The notes: a model not told the origin generated them from the sequence alone. 10,662 nucleotides of DNA from JBGPFS01 sp041483455 (GCA_041483455.1 JBGPFS010000073.1:1-10662), one strand, 5' to 3'. Shown: positions 1-7,025, counted from the stretch's first letter. Numbers and translations are program-made.

Positions 1-468
1 GAGGCGAAGGGCGCGATCATCGGCTGGGGCGACGTCCATACCCGGGCCCACCTCTACCGGGCGATCCTCGAAGGGCTCGCCTATGCGCTCCGGGAGGGAC
101 GGGACCGGACCGAGCGGCGGACCGGCACCCGGATCACCGAGCTTCGCATCTCGGGCGGAGGCTCGCGCAGCGCGGCCGCGGTCCAGCTGGCCGCCGATGT
201 GTTCGGGCTGCCGGTCGGCCGACCGCACACGCCCGAGACGAGCAGCCTCGGTGCGGCGATCGACGCGATGGTCGGCCTGGGCCTCCAGCCCGACTTCCCG
301 ACCGCCGTCCGCGAGATGACCCGGGTCGTCGAGACGCGCGATCCCGAGCCGGGGACGCACGCGACCTACGACGCGCTCTATCGGGACGTCTACCTGCCGA
401 TGTACGACCGCCTGCGCCCGCTCTACCGGGCGATCCGCCGGATCACCGGCTATCCGCCGCCCGCCTGA
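1..468 (+). CDS. FGGY-family carbohydrate kinase, C-terminal part (5' end outside window)
   Basis: The frame is open from base 1 to TGA at 466-468, giving 155 residues of a C-terminal FGGY_C domain. Family members phosphorylate sugars or polyols (xylulose, glycerol, erythritol and others) with ATP in the cytoplasm. Visible signatures are the adenosine-binding segment ISGGGSRS followed by a helix with QLAADVFGLPV, then TPETSSLGAAIDAMVGLG; this order (GGG.S, QL.AD..G.PV, E...LGAA) is typical of the domain. The tail ending YDRLRPLYRAIRRITGY resembles the closing helix of xylulokinase/ribulokinase relatives. The N-terminal domain with the catalytic Asp is not in the window, so substrate cannot be assigned. 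The 3' end overlaps the convergent minus-strand gene by 19 bp. Sure of family, unsure of substrate. Confidence 0.9.
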   Translation, partial: EAKGAIIGWGDVHTRAHLYRAILEGLAYALREGRDRTERRTGTRITELRISGGGSRSAAAVQLAADVFGLPVGRPHTPETSSLGAAIDAMVGLGLQPDFPTAVREMTRVVETRDPEPGTHATYDALYRDVYLPMYDRLRPLYRAIRRITGYPPPA

Positions 469-1037
469 GCCAGGCTCGGACCGGGCCGGCTCGATCCGGC
501 GGCGCCGGCGGTGGTGGGACCGTCGGACGCGAGGTCGCGGCTGACCAGGGAGGCGGCACCGGGGAAGAAGAAGCCGAGCTCGAGGTCGGCTTCCACCCGT
601 TCGACCGTGTAGCGGTTCACCCAGGCCACGGGATGCTCGCCGAGCGCCTCTTCGGGGGCCTCGGGCGGGGAGATCCGGACGTCGCTGAGCAGCACGAACG
701 GGCCGGTCGGTCGGGCGAGTGCCCGGGCGGGATCGAAGCCGGGCATCGTCGGCAGCCGGCCGGTGACGAGGTACGGCCCGACGCGCAGACGCACGTCGTG
801 CCAGGCGTAGTGGGCCGGGGGAGCGACCTCCGGCGGCGCGACGACGACGAGCAGGTCGTCGATGGGCAGGATCACGCGCGGCTGGGTCGGGGCCGCCCGG
901 CCGTCGAGCCGAGCGAGGCGGGCGCCCTCGACCTGGACCTCGTCGAGCGTCTCGATGAGATCCCCGAGTCGACCGTCGGCGGCCACCACTCCGGACCGGA
1001 GACCGGCCTCCGTGTAGGCCACGAACCGGATCGCCAT
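450..1037 (-). CDS. Conserved-looking hypothetical protein, 195 aa, unknown function
   Basis: I do not recognise a named family. The protein starts MAIRFVAYTEAG, slightly like the first strand of fumarylacetoacetase-type proteins, but the catalytic body of that family is absent. A central block (about residues 77-122) with YAWHDVRLRVGPYLVTGRL, then GFDPARAL and FVLLSDVRI, followed by VNRYTVERVE (139-148), looks like a compact beta-rich fold. Residues 165-195 are a Ser/Gly/Pro/Ala-rich, probably disordered tail. I chose ATG at 1037 because GGGGTGA lies a few bases upstream; a GTG at 1073 in frame has no such site. It lies 126 bp downstream of the kinase gene on the same strand and could be read through from that operon. 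The 3' end overlaps the FGGY kinase gene. Codon use matches the neighbours, so I think it is real. Confidence 0.7.
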   Translation of the reverse strand: MAIRFVAYTEAGLRSGVVAADGRLGDLIETLDEVQVEGARLARLDGRAAPTQPRVILPIDDLLVVVAPPEVAPPAHYAWHDVRLRVGPYLVTGRLPTMPGFDPARALARPTGPFVLLSDVRISPPEAPEEALGEHPVAWVNRYTVERVEADLELGFFFPGAASLVSRDLASDGPTTAGAAGSSRPGPSLAQAGGG

Positions 1038-1061
1038 GGGGTCACCCCGTTGAGCGTGGCC

Positions 1062-1089
1062 CCACCCTGCCACGCGCGCGCGAGGGTGG
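1062..1089 (-). other. Strong hairpin with CG-alternating loop between two minus-strand genes
   Basis: CCACCCT at 1062-1068 pairs perfectly with AGGGTGG at 1083-1089 around a 14-nt loop that contains (CG)5. It lies between the stop of the SCO1664-type gene (1164) and the start of the hypothetical gene (1037). On the transcribed minus strand it could be an intrinsic-terminator-like structure closing the trio operon, although no T-run follows, or a 5'-leader structure of the next gene. Function is inference. Confidence 0.4.
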
Positions 1090-1163
1090 ACCAGAGCCCG
1101 TCGGTACCGGATCGATCAGGCGTTCGTACTTCGGCGCGGGCAGCAGGCCGGTTCGGAGACCGC

Positions 1164-2030
1164 CTAGTAGGGCGGCCAGGGCACCGCCGGCCAATCGGAC
1201 GACGGCTGGGGGAACGTGCCCGTCGCAAGGAGCGTCTCGAGCCGCTCGAGCGTCACGGCCACCTCGTCGGGCGCCAGCAGCCCGGCCAGGCTGACGCCGA
1301 GGTCCCCGTCGAAGGCGGTCCGGAGGCCGCGCAGGACCGCCAGCTCGTCGTCGGAGATCGGGGTTCCGCGCCAGGCCCACAGGACGGTCCGGAGCTTCGG
1401 GTCGGCCGAGAAGCAGACGCCGTGATCGACGCCGAAGAGATGGACCGGCCCGCCGTCCTGGCCACCGTCGCCGACCTCGTGGTCGCTGCCGGGCTCGCGG
1501 TCGCTGCCGACCTCGTGGTCGCTGCCGGGCTCGTGGTCGCTGCCGTGCTCGGCGCTCCCCGGCGGGGGATCGAGCCGGACCGGCACGATGTGGCCGCCCT
1601 TGCGGTCCGTGTTGTTGACGACCGCGTCGAACAGGGCCATCGGGCGCAGCCGCGAGTCCGACGCCTGGACCAGGTCCCAGGCCTCGACCGACTCATCCCG
1701 CTCGAGCCAGAGCTGGACCATGCCGACCCCGAACGGGCCATCGCGCAGGACGGTCGGCGGGACCACGCCCCAGCCGGTCGCCTCGGAGACGTGCCAGGCG
1801 GCGACCTCGCGGTGGGCCAGCGTCCCGTCGGGGAAGTCCCACAGCGGTCGCTCGAAGGCGATCGGCTTGTAGACGACCGTCGCCGCGGGATCGTCCTCGC
1901 GCGGCGCGCCCGAGCTCCGGAGACCGCACAGGAGCGCGGCGTTCGACGAGACGACGAGCCGGCCGATGACCTCGAGCTCGCCCTCCCGGAGGAGCGCCAG
2001 GGTCGCCCCGGCGTCGGGCGCGGCCGTCAC
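1164..2030 (-). CDS. SCO1664 family protein (predicted PI3/PI4-kinase-like phosphotransferase)
   Basis: 288 aa, matching the SCO1664 family (TIGR03843 as I recall it), which has distant similarity to phosphatidylinositol 3-/4-kinases; substrate unknown, probably cytoplasmic. Seen in order: GELEVIGRL (17-24), VVYKP with the candidate nucleotide-binding Lys55, FERPLWDFPDGTLAHRE (59-75), catalytic-loop-like NNTDRKGGH (139-147, Asp142), and VDHGVCF (201-207) in the place of a metal-binding DFG motif. Between the last two lies an acidic repeat loop (GSDHEP-type hexamers, residues 163-186). The start is GTG at 2030, 7 bases after the DUF3090 stop, giving near-coupled translation. A longer frame reaches 2246 but would run inside the DUF3090 gene and reads as Arg/Ser-rich noise. 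It is third in the trio with the phosphatase and DUF3090. Kinase activity is inference from motifs. Confidence 0.9.
   Translation of the reverse strand: MTAAPDAGATLALLREGELEVIGRLVVSSNAALLCGLRSSGAPREDDPAATVVYKPIAFERPLWDFPDGTLAHREVAAWHVSEATGWGVVPPTVLRDGPFGVGMVQLWLERDESVEAWDLVQASDSRLRPMALFDAVVNNTDRKGGHIVPVRLDPPPGSAEHGSDHEPGSDHEVGSDREPGSDHEVGDGGQDGGPVHLFGVDHGVCFSADPKLRTVLWAWRGTPISDDELAVLRGLRTAFDGDLGVSLAGLLAPDEVAVTLERLETLLATGTFPQPSSDWPAVPWPPY
1476..1547 (-). repeat. 18-bp in-frame tandem repeat, four copies, inside the kinase gene
   Basis: Four consecutive 18-bp units begin at 1476, 1494, 1512 and 1530. On the plus strand each starts CTCGTGGTCGCTGCC (the second has CTCGCG) and differs mainly in the last three bases. 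Read on the coding strand they give GSDHE/GSDRE hexamers alternating with Pro or Val. The array lies between the NNTDRKGGH loop and the DHG motif, so copy-number change would lengthen a surface loop without shifting the frame. Confidence 0.9.
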
Positions 2031-2037
2031 CGCCGGC

Positions 2038-2595
2038 TCAGTTGAGGCGCGAGTTCGGGACGGTGCAGAGGTGGCCCTGCGGGTCGAGCGGTTCGCCGCA
2101 GCGGGGGCAGAGCGGCCGGCCCGCCGACACGACGCGGGTCGCCCGCTCGACGAACGCCCGGGCGGCCGGGCCGTCGATCCGGATCCGGACCAGGTCCGGC
2201 CCGTCAGGGTCGTCGTCCGACGCCGCCAGCTCGAGCGGCTCGCCATCCTCGGGAACTGCCGCCGCTTCGATCACGACCTGGTCCGCCTCACCGTCCCAGC
2301 CGAGGCTCATCGAGCCGACCCGGAACGCCTCCACGAGCGGCTCGCCGAGCGGCTCGTCGTCCCGCGTCCCGGGAGCCGCCGCCTCGGGGATGACCTCGAC
2401 CCCTCGGTCGCGCAGGAGGTCGAGCAGCGCGTCGAGCTGCTGGGCCAGGACGGCCACCTGCGCCTTCTCGAGCGCGACGCTGACGACCGAGCCGCCCTTG
2501 CGGGCCTGGAGGAAGAACGTCCGGTCGCCGGGCTCGCCGATCGTGCCGGTCACGAACCGGTCAGGGCCGTCGAAGGTGAAGATCCGTCGGGTCAA
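2038..2595 (-). CDS. DUF3090 family protein with C-terminal zinc ribbon
   Basis: 185 aa, full length for DUF3090 (TIGR03847 as I recall it); no known activity. The N-terminus has the family signature FDGPDRFVTGTIGEPGDRTF (8-27), then FLQARKGG and SVALEKAQV (39-47). The C-terminus has Cys163-x2-Cys166 and His175-x-Cys177 in CPRCGEPLDPQGHLC, a likely single-zinc knuckle. The start is TTG at 2595: it places the N-terminal signature as in relatives and has GGAG at 2605-2602, 6 nt upstream. The gene starts 30 nt after the phosphatase stop and ends 7 nt before the kinase start, so the three are probably cotranscribed. A TAGCAT hexamer at 2628-2623 overlaps the phosphatase stop and could be a weak internal promoter. 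An adaptor or regulatory role for the kinase/phosphatase pair is a guess. Confidence 0.92.
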   Translation of the reverse strand: MTRRIFTFDGPDRFVTGTIGEPGDRTFFLQARKGGSVVSVALEKAQVAVLAQQLDALLDLLRDRGVEVIPEAAAPGTRDDEPLGEPLVEAFRVGSMSLGWDGEADQVVIEAAAVPEDGEPLELAASDDDPDGPDLVRIRIDGPAARAFVERATRVVSAGRPLCPRCGEPLDPQGHLCTVPNSRLN

Positions 2596-2625
2596 GGCAG
2601 GCTCCGCGTACGTGGGGAGGCGATG

Positions 2626-3303
2626 CTACCCCGGCCGGCCGGAGGTCGTCCGGGAGCGTCGCCCGCGCACCGGCTTCTTCGTCCCGAGCAGGTCGACTGG
2701 ATCGCCGCCCACGTCGTTGACTCGCAGGACCGTCGGTCGGAGGGCGTCGTAGCGGATCGCGCTGAGCGAGGCGGGCGAGACGGCGATCCGCTGGTAGCCG
2801 TCCAGGTGGAGCCCGAGCGCATCCGCGATGATCGCCTTGATGACATCGGCGTGGCTCACGACGGCATACGTCGCATCCGGCCCGAGTCGGGCGTTCCAGT
2901 CGCGGATCGCGGCGACCGCCCGGTCGGCCATCGCCCGGAGCGACTCGCCGCCGGGAAACGTGACGGCGGACGGATGGGCCTGGATGACCCGCCAGAGCGG
3001 GTCGCGGACGAGGCCCTTGAACTCGCGGCCGGTCCACTCGCCGTAGTGGACCTCGCCGAGCCGCTCGTCGACCGCCCGGGGCGGGGCAGGGTCGCGGCCC
3101 GCGAGGAGGGCATCGGCAGTCTCGACGCAACGCTCGAGCGGCGAGTGGACGAGCGCGTCGAGCGGGACCGGCCGGAGCCGGTCGCCGAGCGCGGCGGCCT
3201 GGGCCCGGCCCCGTTCGTCGAGCGGGACGCCGGGCGTCCAGCCGGTGAGCACCGGCCCGGTCAGCGCGGTCAGGCCATGGCGGATGAGGAGCACGGTGGT
3301 CAT
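2626..3303 (-). CDS. Histidine phosphatase family protein, probable phosphomutase (MSMEG_4193 type)
   Basis: 225 aa, histidine-phosphatase (phosphoglycerate mutase-like) superfamily. LLIRHG (5-10) supplies the phospho-accepting His9; Arg8 belongs to the phosphate pocket, SPLERCVETA (54-63) holds the second Arg, LGEVHYGEW (82-90) the acidic catalytic region, and VVSHADV (148-154) the second His (151). The protein matches the MSMEG_4193 subgroup (TIGR03848), annotated in that model as a probable phosphomutase because it travels with a PI-kinase-like protein and DUF3090, both present downstream here. I chose ATG at 3303: it starts directly at the MTTVLLIRHG strand. A longer frame to 3465 adds 54 residues, including ERPD repeats from a tandem DNA repeat that lies upstream of a likely -10. 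First gene of the operon; substrate unknown. Confidence 0.93.
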   Translation of the reverse strand: MTTVLLIRHGLTALTGPVLTGWTPGVPLDERGRAQAAALGDRLRPVPLDALVHSPLERCVETADALLAGRDPAPPRAVDERLGEVHYGEWTGREFKGLVRDPLWRVIQAHPSAVTFPGGESLRAMADRAVAAIRDWNARLGPDATYAVVSHADVIKAIIADALGLHLDGYQRIAVSPASLSAIRYDALRPTVLRVNDVGGDPVDLLGTKKPVRGRRSRTTSGRPG

Positions 3304-3312
3304 GGGGGCCGA

Positions 3313-3318
3313 ATGATA
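3313..3318 (-). promoter_or_regulatory. Putative -10 element of the phosphatase/DUF3090/kinase operon
   Basis: TATCAT on the minus strand, ending 9 nt before the ATG at 3303. No Shine-Dalgarno fits between them, so the transcript may be leaderless or have only a few leader bases. A -35 at normal spacing would fall inside the 12-bp repeat and has no clear TTGACA match. Inference from pattern only. Confidence 0.45.
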
Positions 3319-3330
3319 CGGCCCGTCGTC

Positions 3331-3378
3331 GGGGCGCTCGTCGGGGCGCTCGTCGGGGCGCTCGTCGGGGCGCTCGTC
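3331..3378. repeat. 12-bp perfect tandem repeat, four copies, in a divergent promoter region
   Basis: Four identical copies of GGGGCGCTCGTC at 3331, 3343, 3355 and 3367, followed by a degenerate GCCGCGCTGGGG. The array sits between the start of the phosphatase operon (3303) and the synthetase gene (3491). It covers the place of the -35 region of the minus-strand promoter. If the phosphatase began farther upstream, the array would encode ERPD repeats, which I think unlikely. Confidence 0.9.
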
Positions 3379-3478
3379 GCCGCGCTGGGGCTCGGGCCCT
3401 CCCGTGGCCAGGGCACAGCTCCCGACGCCTAGCCGATCCGCACGAGCACGCTGCTCGCGTGCCATCGACCGGGGCGAG

Positions 3479-3484
3479 TACCCT
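3479..3484 (+). promoter_or_regulatory. Putative -10 element of the acyl-CoA synthetase gene (leaderless layout)
   Basis: TACCCT followed by 6 nt and then GTG at 3491. This spacing puts the expected transcription start at or next to the start codon. GGGGCGAG at 3471-3478 is too far upstream for a good ribosome binding site. No convincing -35 is visible. Confidence 0.4.
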
Positions 3485-3490
3485 TCGGCC

Positions 3491-5593
3491 GTGCCAGCAT
3501 CCGGCCCTGCCTTCGCCCGTCCCGGCAGCGAGGCGCCATGGTCGCCCTCGCCCGGCGACCTGGCCGACTCCCGGCTCGCCGGCTTCGTCCGGTCGGTCGG
3601 ACTCGGTCCGCGGACTTCGGCCGGCCTCGATCCGGGGCTCGGGCTCGAGGAGCTCCAGGCTCACGCGACGGCCGATCCGGCCTGGTTCTGGGGCGCGGCT
3701 GGCGACGACCTCGGCCTGGCCTGGCAGCGTCGCCCGACCGGCATCCTCGACCTGTCGGCCGGGCCGCACCGGGCGCGCTGGTGGATCGGTGGCGCGTTCA
3801 ACCACGCCGTCGCGGCGACCCGACCATGGGCCGCCGCCCGCCCTGACGCGGAGGCGCTCGCCTGGGAGGGCGAGGACGGGTCGGTCCGGCAGTGGACCTG
3901 GGCCGAGCTCGACCGGGACGTCCGGGCCGCAGCCACGATGCTGGCGGGCCAGGGGATCGGAGAGGGCAGCCCGGTCGGGATCTTCCTGCCGATGCTCCCC
4001 GAGACCGCGATCGCGGTGCTGGCCCTGGGGCGCCTGCGAGCGGTCTTCAGCCCGATCTTCAGCGGCTACGCGGCCCCGGCCGTGGCCGCGCGCCTGGCCG
4101 CTTTCGGGGCGACCCACCTCATCACCGCGGACGGGTTCCTGCGCCGGGGGGCCGTGGTGGCCCTCAAGTCCGTGGCTGACGAGGCGCTCGCCGACGCGCC
4201 GACCGTCCGGCGGGTCGTGGTGGTCCGGCGATTCGAGGGACCGGACGCGGGCGCGACGCCGCTCGCCGTTCCGATGGTCGCCGGTCGCGACGTCGCGTGG
4301 GATCTTCGTGCGATCGGGGCGGCCGGGGCGACCGGGCGGGCCGCGGCGGCCGGGGCCGCCGGGCGGGTCGCCGTCCAGTCGCCCGACGAGGCCGACGTCG
4401 CGCCCACCGATCCCGAAGCCCCCTACATGGTGATCTACACCTCGGGGACCACCGGTCGACCGAAGGGCACGGTCCATGTCCACGGCGGCTTCCCCGTCAA
4501 GGCGGCCCAGGACCTGGCCCACACCTTCGACCTGCGGGCCGGCGACGCCCTGTGCTGGTACACGGATCTCGGCTGGATGATGGGACCGTGGGCGATCAGC
4601 GGCGCCCTGCTCCTCGGCGCCCGCCTCGTCCTCTACGAGGGCGCCCCCGACATGCCGGACGCCGGTCGCCTGTGGGCCCTCGTCGCCCGCCACCGGATCA
4701 CCCACCTGGGCGTCAGCCCGACGCTCATCCGGGCGCTTCGTATCCACGGCGACGACGCCGTCCTGGCCCACGACCGGAGCTCGCTCCGGGTCCTCGGCTC
4801 GACCGGCGAGCCGTGGAACCCCGATCCGTGGTGGTGGCTCTTCTCGGTCGTCGGCGGCGGGCGCCTGCCCATCGTCAACTACTCGGGCGGAACGGAGGTC
4901 TCCGGCGGGATCGTGGGCTGCTCGCTCCTGCGCCCGATCCGGCCGACCTCGTTCAACGGCCCGTGCCCCGGCATGGCCGCCGACATCGTCGACGCGGCGG
5001 GCGACCCGGTCCGAGGCGCGGTCGGCGAGCTCGCCCTCCGGGCGCCGTGGCCCGGGATGACCCGCGGCTTCTGGGCCGAACCGGACGACGAGCGCTACCT
5101 CGAGGCGTACTGGCGGCGGATCCCCGGGCTGTGGATCCACGGGGACTGGGCGACGACCGATGCGGATGGGTACTGGTACATCCACGGGCGCTCGGACGAC
5201 ACGCTCAAGGTGGCGGGCAAGCGGGTCGGCCCGGCCGAGGTCGAGGCCTGCGCCGTGAGTCATCCCGCGGTGATGGCGGCGGCGGCGATCGGGGTCCCGG
5301 ACGAGCTGAAGGGCGAGGCGATCGTCGTCCTGTGCGTGCCCCGACCGGGGGTCGCGTGGGATCCCGGTGCGGCCGCCGAGGTCGGCGAGCGGGTGGTCCG
5401 CCAGCTGGGCAAGCCCGTCCGGCCCCGGGCGGTGGTCGCCGTCCCCGACCTGCCCCGGACCCGGAGCGGCAAGGTGATGCGCCGGATCGCCCGGGCGGCC
5501 TGGCTCGGCCTCGACCCGGGCGACCTCTCCGCCCTCGAGAACCCGGGGGTCATCGAGGCGATCGGCCTCCTCGGCGACGCGCGTCGTGGCTGA
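3491..5593 (+). CDS. Acetyl/acyl-CoA synthetase, AMP-forming (ANL superfamily)
   Basis: 700 aa. It activates a carboxylic acid with ATP to an acyl-adenylate and transfers it to CoA. An ACAS_N-type start is seen (PAWFWGAAGDDLGL, then WWIGGAFNHAV). The P-loop YTSGTTGRPKG is at 316-326, the A5 motif NYSGGTE at 463-469, hinge and CoA-binding GRSDDTLKVAGKRVG at 566-580, and LPRTRSGKVMRR holds the acetylatable/catalytic Lys661. The A5 motif is NYSGGTE rather than the DTWWQTE of classical Acs, placing it in an Acs-like branch with open substrate; propionate or another short acid is possible. Residues about 275-292 are an Ala/Gly-rich linker coded by near-repetitive GC-rich DNA. I chose GTG 3491 because it follows a -10-like box; ATG 3404 would add 29 Arg-rich residues unlike the family. 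The gene overlaps the next by 8 bp. Confidence 0.9.
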   Translation: MPASGPAFARPGSEAPWSPSPGDLADSRLAGFVRSVGLGPRTSAGLDPGLGLEELQAHATADPAWFWGAAGDDLGLAWQRRPTGILDLSAGPHRARWWIGGAFNHAVAATRPWAAARPDAEALAWEGEDGSVRQWTWAELDRDVRAAATMLAGQGIGEGSPVGIFLPMLPETAIAVLALGRLRAVFSPIFSGYAAPAVAARLAAFGATHLITADGFLRRGAVVALKSVADEALADAPTVRRVVVVRRFEGPDAGATPLAVPMVAGRDVAWDLRAIGAAGATGRAAAAGAAGRVAVQSPDEADVAPTDPEAPYMVIYTSGTTGRPKGTVHVHGGFPVKAAQDLAHTFDLRAGDALCWYTDLGWMMGPWAISGALLLGARLVLYEGAPDMPDAGRLWALVARHRITHLGVSPTLIRALRIHGDDAVLAHDRSSLRVLGSTGEPWNPDPWWWLFSVVGGGRLPIVNYSGGTEVSGGIVGCSLLRPIRPTSFNGPCPGMAADIVDAAGDPVRGAVGELALRAPWPGMTRGFWAEPDDERYLEAYWRRIPGLWIHGDWATTDADGYWYIHGRSDDTLKVAGKRVGPAEVEACAVSHPAVMAAAAIGVPDELKGEAIVVLCVPRPGVAWDPGAAAEVGERVVRQLGKPVRPRAVVAVPDLPRTRSGKVMRRIARAAWLGLDPGDLSALENPGVIEAIGLLGDARRG

Positions 5594-6998
5594 ATCGGAC
5601 CGAGCTCCCGGGGCCGGACCGCCGGCGTTCCTGGACGCGCTCCGCGAGCGATCGCCCGGTCTCCGGCTCCTGGTCGACCCGCTCGACCTCGAGGCCTTCC
5701 GGCGCGACGAGACGGCCTATCTCGAGCCGCCGCCCCCGATCGCCGTCGCCCTGCCGACCTCGACGCTCGACGTCGCCGAGCTCGTCCGGCTCGCCGCTGC
5801 GTGGCGCATTCCGGTCGTCCCGCGGGGGGCCGGGACCGGGCTCTCCGGTGGGGCCGCGTCGGTCGCCGGGGGGTTGACGATCGCGTTCACGAAGATGGAC
5901 CGGATCGTCGAGATCGACCGGGAGAACATGATCGCGGTCGTCCAGCCCGGGGTCGTCAACGCCGACCTCAAGAAGGCGGTCGCCGCAGCCGGGCTCTTCT
6001 ACGCGCCGGACCCGGCGAGCTATGAGACCTGCACGATCGGCGGCAACCTCGGCACGAACGCGGGCGGCCTGTGCTGCGTCAAGTACGGAGTCACCCGCGA
6101 TTCGGTCGTCGGCCTGGAGGTCGTGACGGCGGCTGGTGAGATCGTTCGGCTGGGCGGGCGGACCGTCAAGGACGTCGCCGGCTATGGCCTGATCCCGCTC
6201 ATCGTCGGCAGCCAGGGGACGCTCGCCCTGATCACCGAGGCGACCCTTCGACTCCGGCCGGCTCCACCGCCGATCCGGACGCTGCTCGCCTTCTTCCCGA
6301 CCCTCGAAGCGTCCGGCCGGGCCGTCTCCGCGCTGACCGCCGCCGGCGTCCAGCCGTGCACCCTCGAGCTGATGGATCGGACCACGATCCGGGCGGTCGA
6401 CGACGACCACCACCTGGGCCTCGACCGGGACGCGGCGGCGCTGCTGCTCATCGAATCCGACCTGCCCGGCGAGGCGGCGGGGGCGGCGCTCGAGACGGCG
6501 GCGTCGGCCTGCGCTGGCGCGGGGGCGAGCTCGACGATCGTGGCGGCCGACCCGACCGAGGCCGACTGGCTGCGCCAGGCGCGCCGGCTCGCCTTCCATT
6601 CGATGGAGCGGCTCGGGGTCGCCCGGATGGAGGACGTCGGGGTGCCGCTCGGCCGCGTCCCCGAGCTCCTCGTCGAGATCGAGCGGATCGCCGCGGAGCA
6701 GGGGCTGACGATCGCGACGTTCGGGCACGTCGGCGACGGGAACCTCCACCCGAACGTGATCCTCGAGCGGGACGACCCTGACGGCGAGGCGAAGCTCCAG
6801 GCGACGACCGATGCGCTCTACCGGGCGGCCATCGCCCTCGGCGGGACCGTCACGGCAGAGCACGGGATCGGGCTCACCCGGCGGGCCTACCTCGAGTCGC
6901 AGGTCGGTCCGGGCGCGGTCGCGATGATGCGAGCGGTGAAGCGGGCGCTCGACCCGCTCGGGATCCTCAATCCGGGCAAGGTCCTGCCCGACGAGTGA
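5586..6998 (+). CDS. glcD: FAD-binding oxidase, glycolate oxidase subunit GlcD / D-lactate dehydrogenase type
   Basis: 470 aa, normal for GlcD. It oxidises a 2-hydroxyacid such as glycolate or D-lactate to the 2-oxoacid through FAD. The PCMH-type FAD domain shows PRGAGTGLSGGA (79-90), TIGGNLGTNAGG (150-161), then VKYGVTRDSVVGLEVV and GRTVKDVAGYGL. The C-terminal FAD-oxidase domain has GHVGDGNLHPN (380-390), AEHGIG (424-429) and the closing LDPLGILNPGKVLP. No iron-sulfur cysteine motifs are present, so partners of the GlcE/GlcF kind would have to be elsewhere; none are next to it. GTG at 5586 lies inside the last codons of the synthetase gene (stop 5591-5593), so translation is probably coupled. 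Substrate cannot be told from sequence; the symbol is by family resemblance. Confidence 0.9.
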   Translation: MAESDRAPGAGPPAFLDALRERSPGLRLLVDPLDLEAFRRDETAYLEPPPPIAVALPTSTLDVAELVRLAAAWRIPVVPRGAGTGLSGGAASVAGGLTIAFTKMDRIVEIDRENMIAVVQPGVVNADLKKAVAAAGLFYAPDPASYETCTIGGNLGTNAGGLCCVKYGVTRDSVVGLEVVTAAGEIVRLGGRTVKDVAGYGLIPLIVGSQGTLALITEATLRLRPAPPPIRTLLAFFPTLEASGRAVSALTAAGVQPCTLELMDRTTIRAVDDDHHLGLDRDAAALLLIESDLPGEAAGAALETAASACAGAGASSTIVAADPTEADWLRQARRLAFHSMERLGVARMEDVGVPLGRVPELLVEIERIAAEQGLTIATFGHVGDGNLHPNVILERDDPDGEAKLQATTDALYRAAIALGGTVTAEHGIGLTRRAYLESQVGPGAVAMMRAVKRALDPLGILNPGKVLPDE

Positions 6999-7025
6999 CG
7001 CAGCGCCCGGGTCCAGTGGCCGGGC

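Noticed and set aside
1476..1547. CRISPR-like array
   Set aside because: Units are contiguous 18-mers without spacers and read in frame inside a gene.
633..3432. Long plus-strand frames (633-2045 and 1966-3432) antisense to the trio
   Set aside because: Translations are Arg/Asp/Val/Pro-rich without motifs and mirror the real minus-strand genes. The repeat region gives VVAAGL-type strings only as a by-product of the kinase repeat.
3304..3465. N-terminal extension of the histidine phosphatase carrying ERPD repeats
   Set aside because: It would put 54 disordered residues before a strand that is normally at the N-terminus, and a TATCAT box lies just before the internal ATG.
2561..5263. 900-codon minus-strand open frame antisense to the acyl-CoA synthetase
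   Set aside because: Arg/Pro/Gly/Ala-rich composition, no domain, and it overlaps the synthetase, phosphatase and DUF3090 genes, all of which have clear motifs. Stop-free antisense frames are expected at this GC content.
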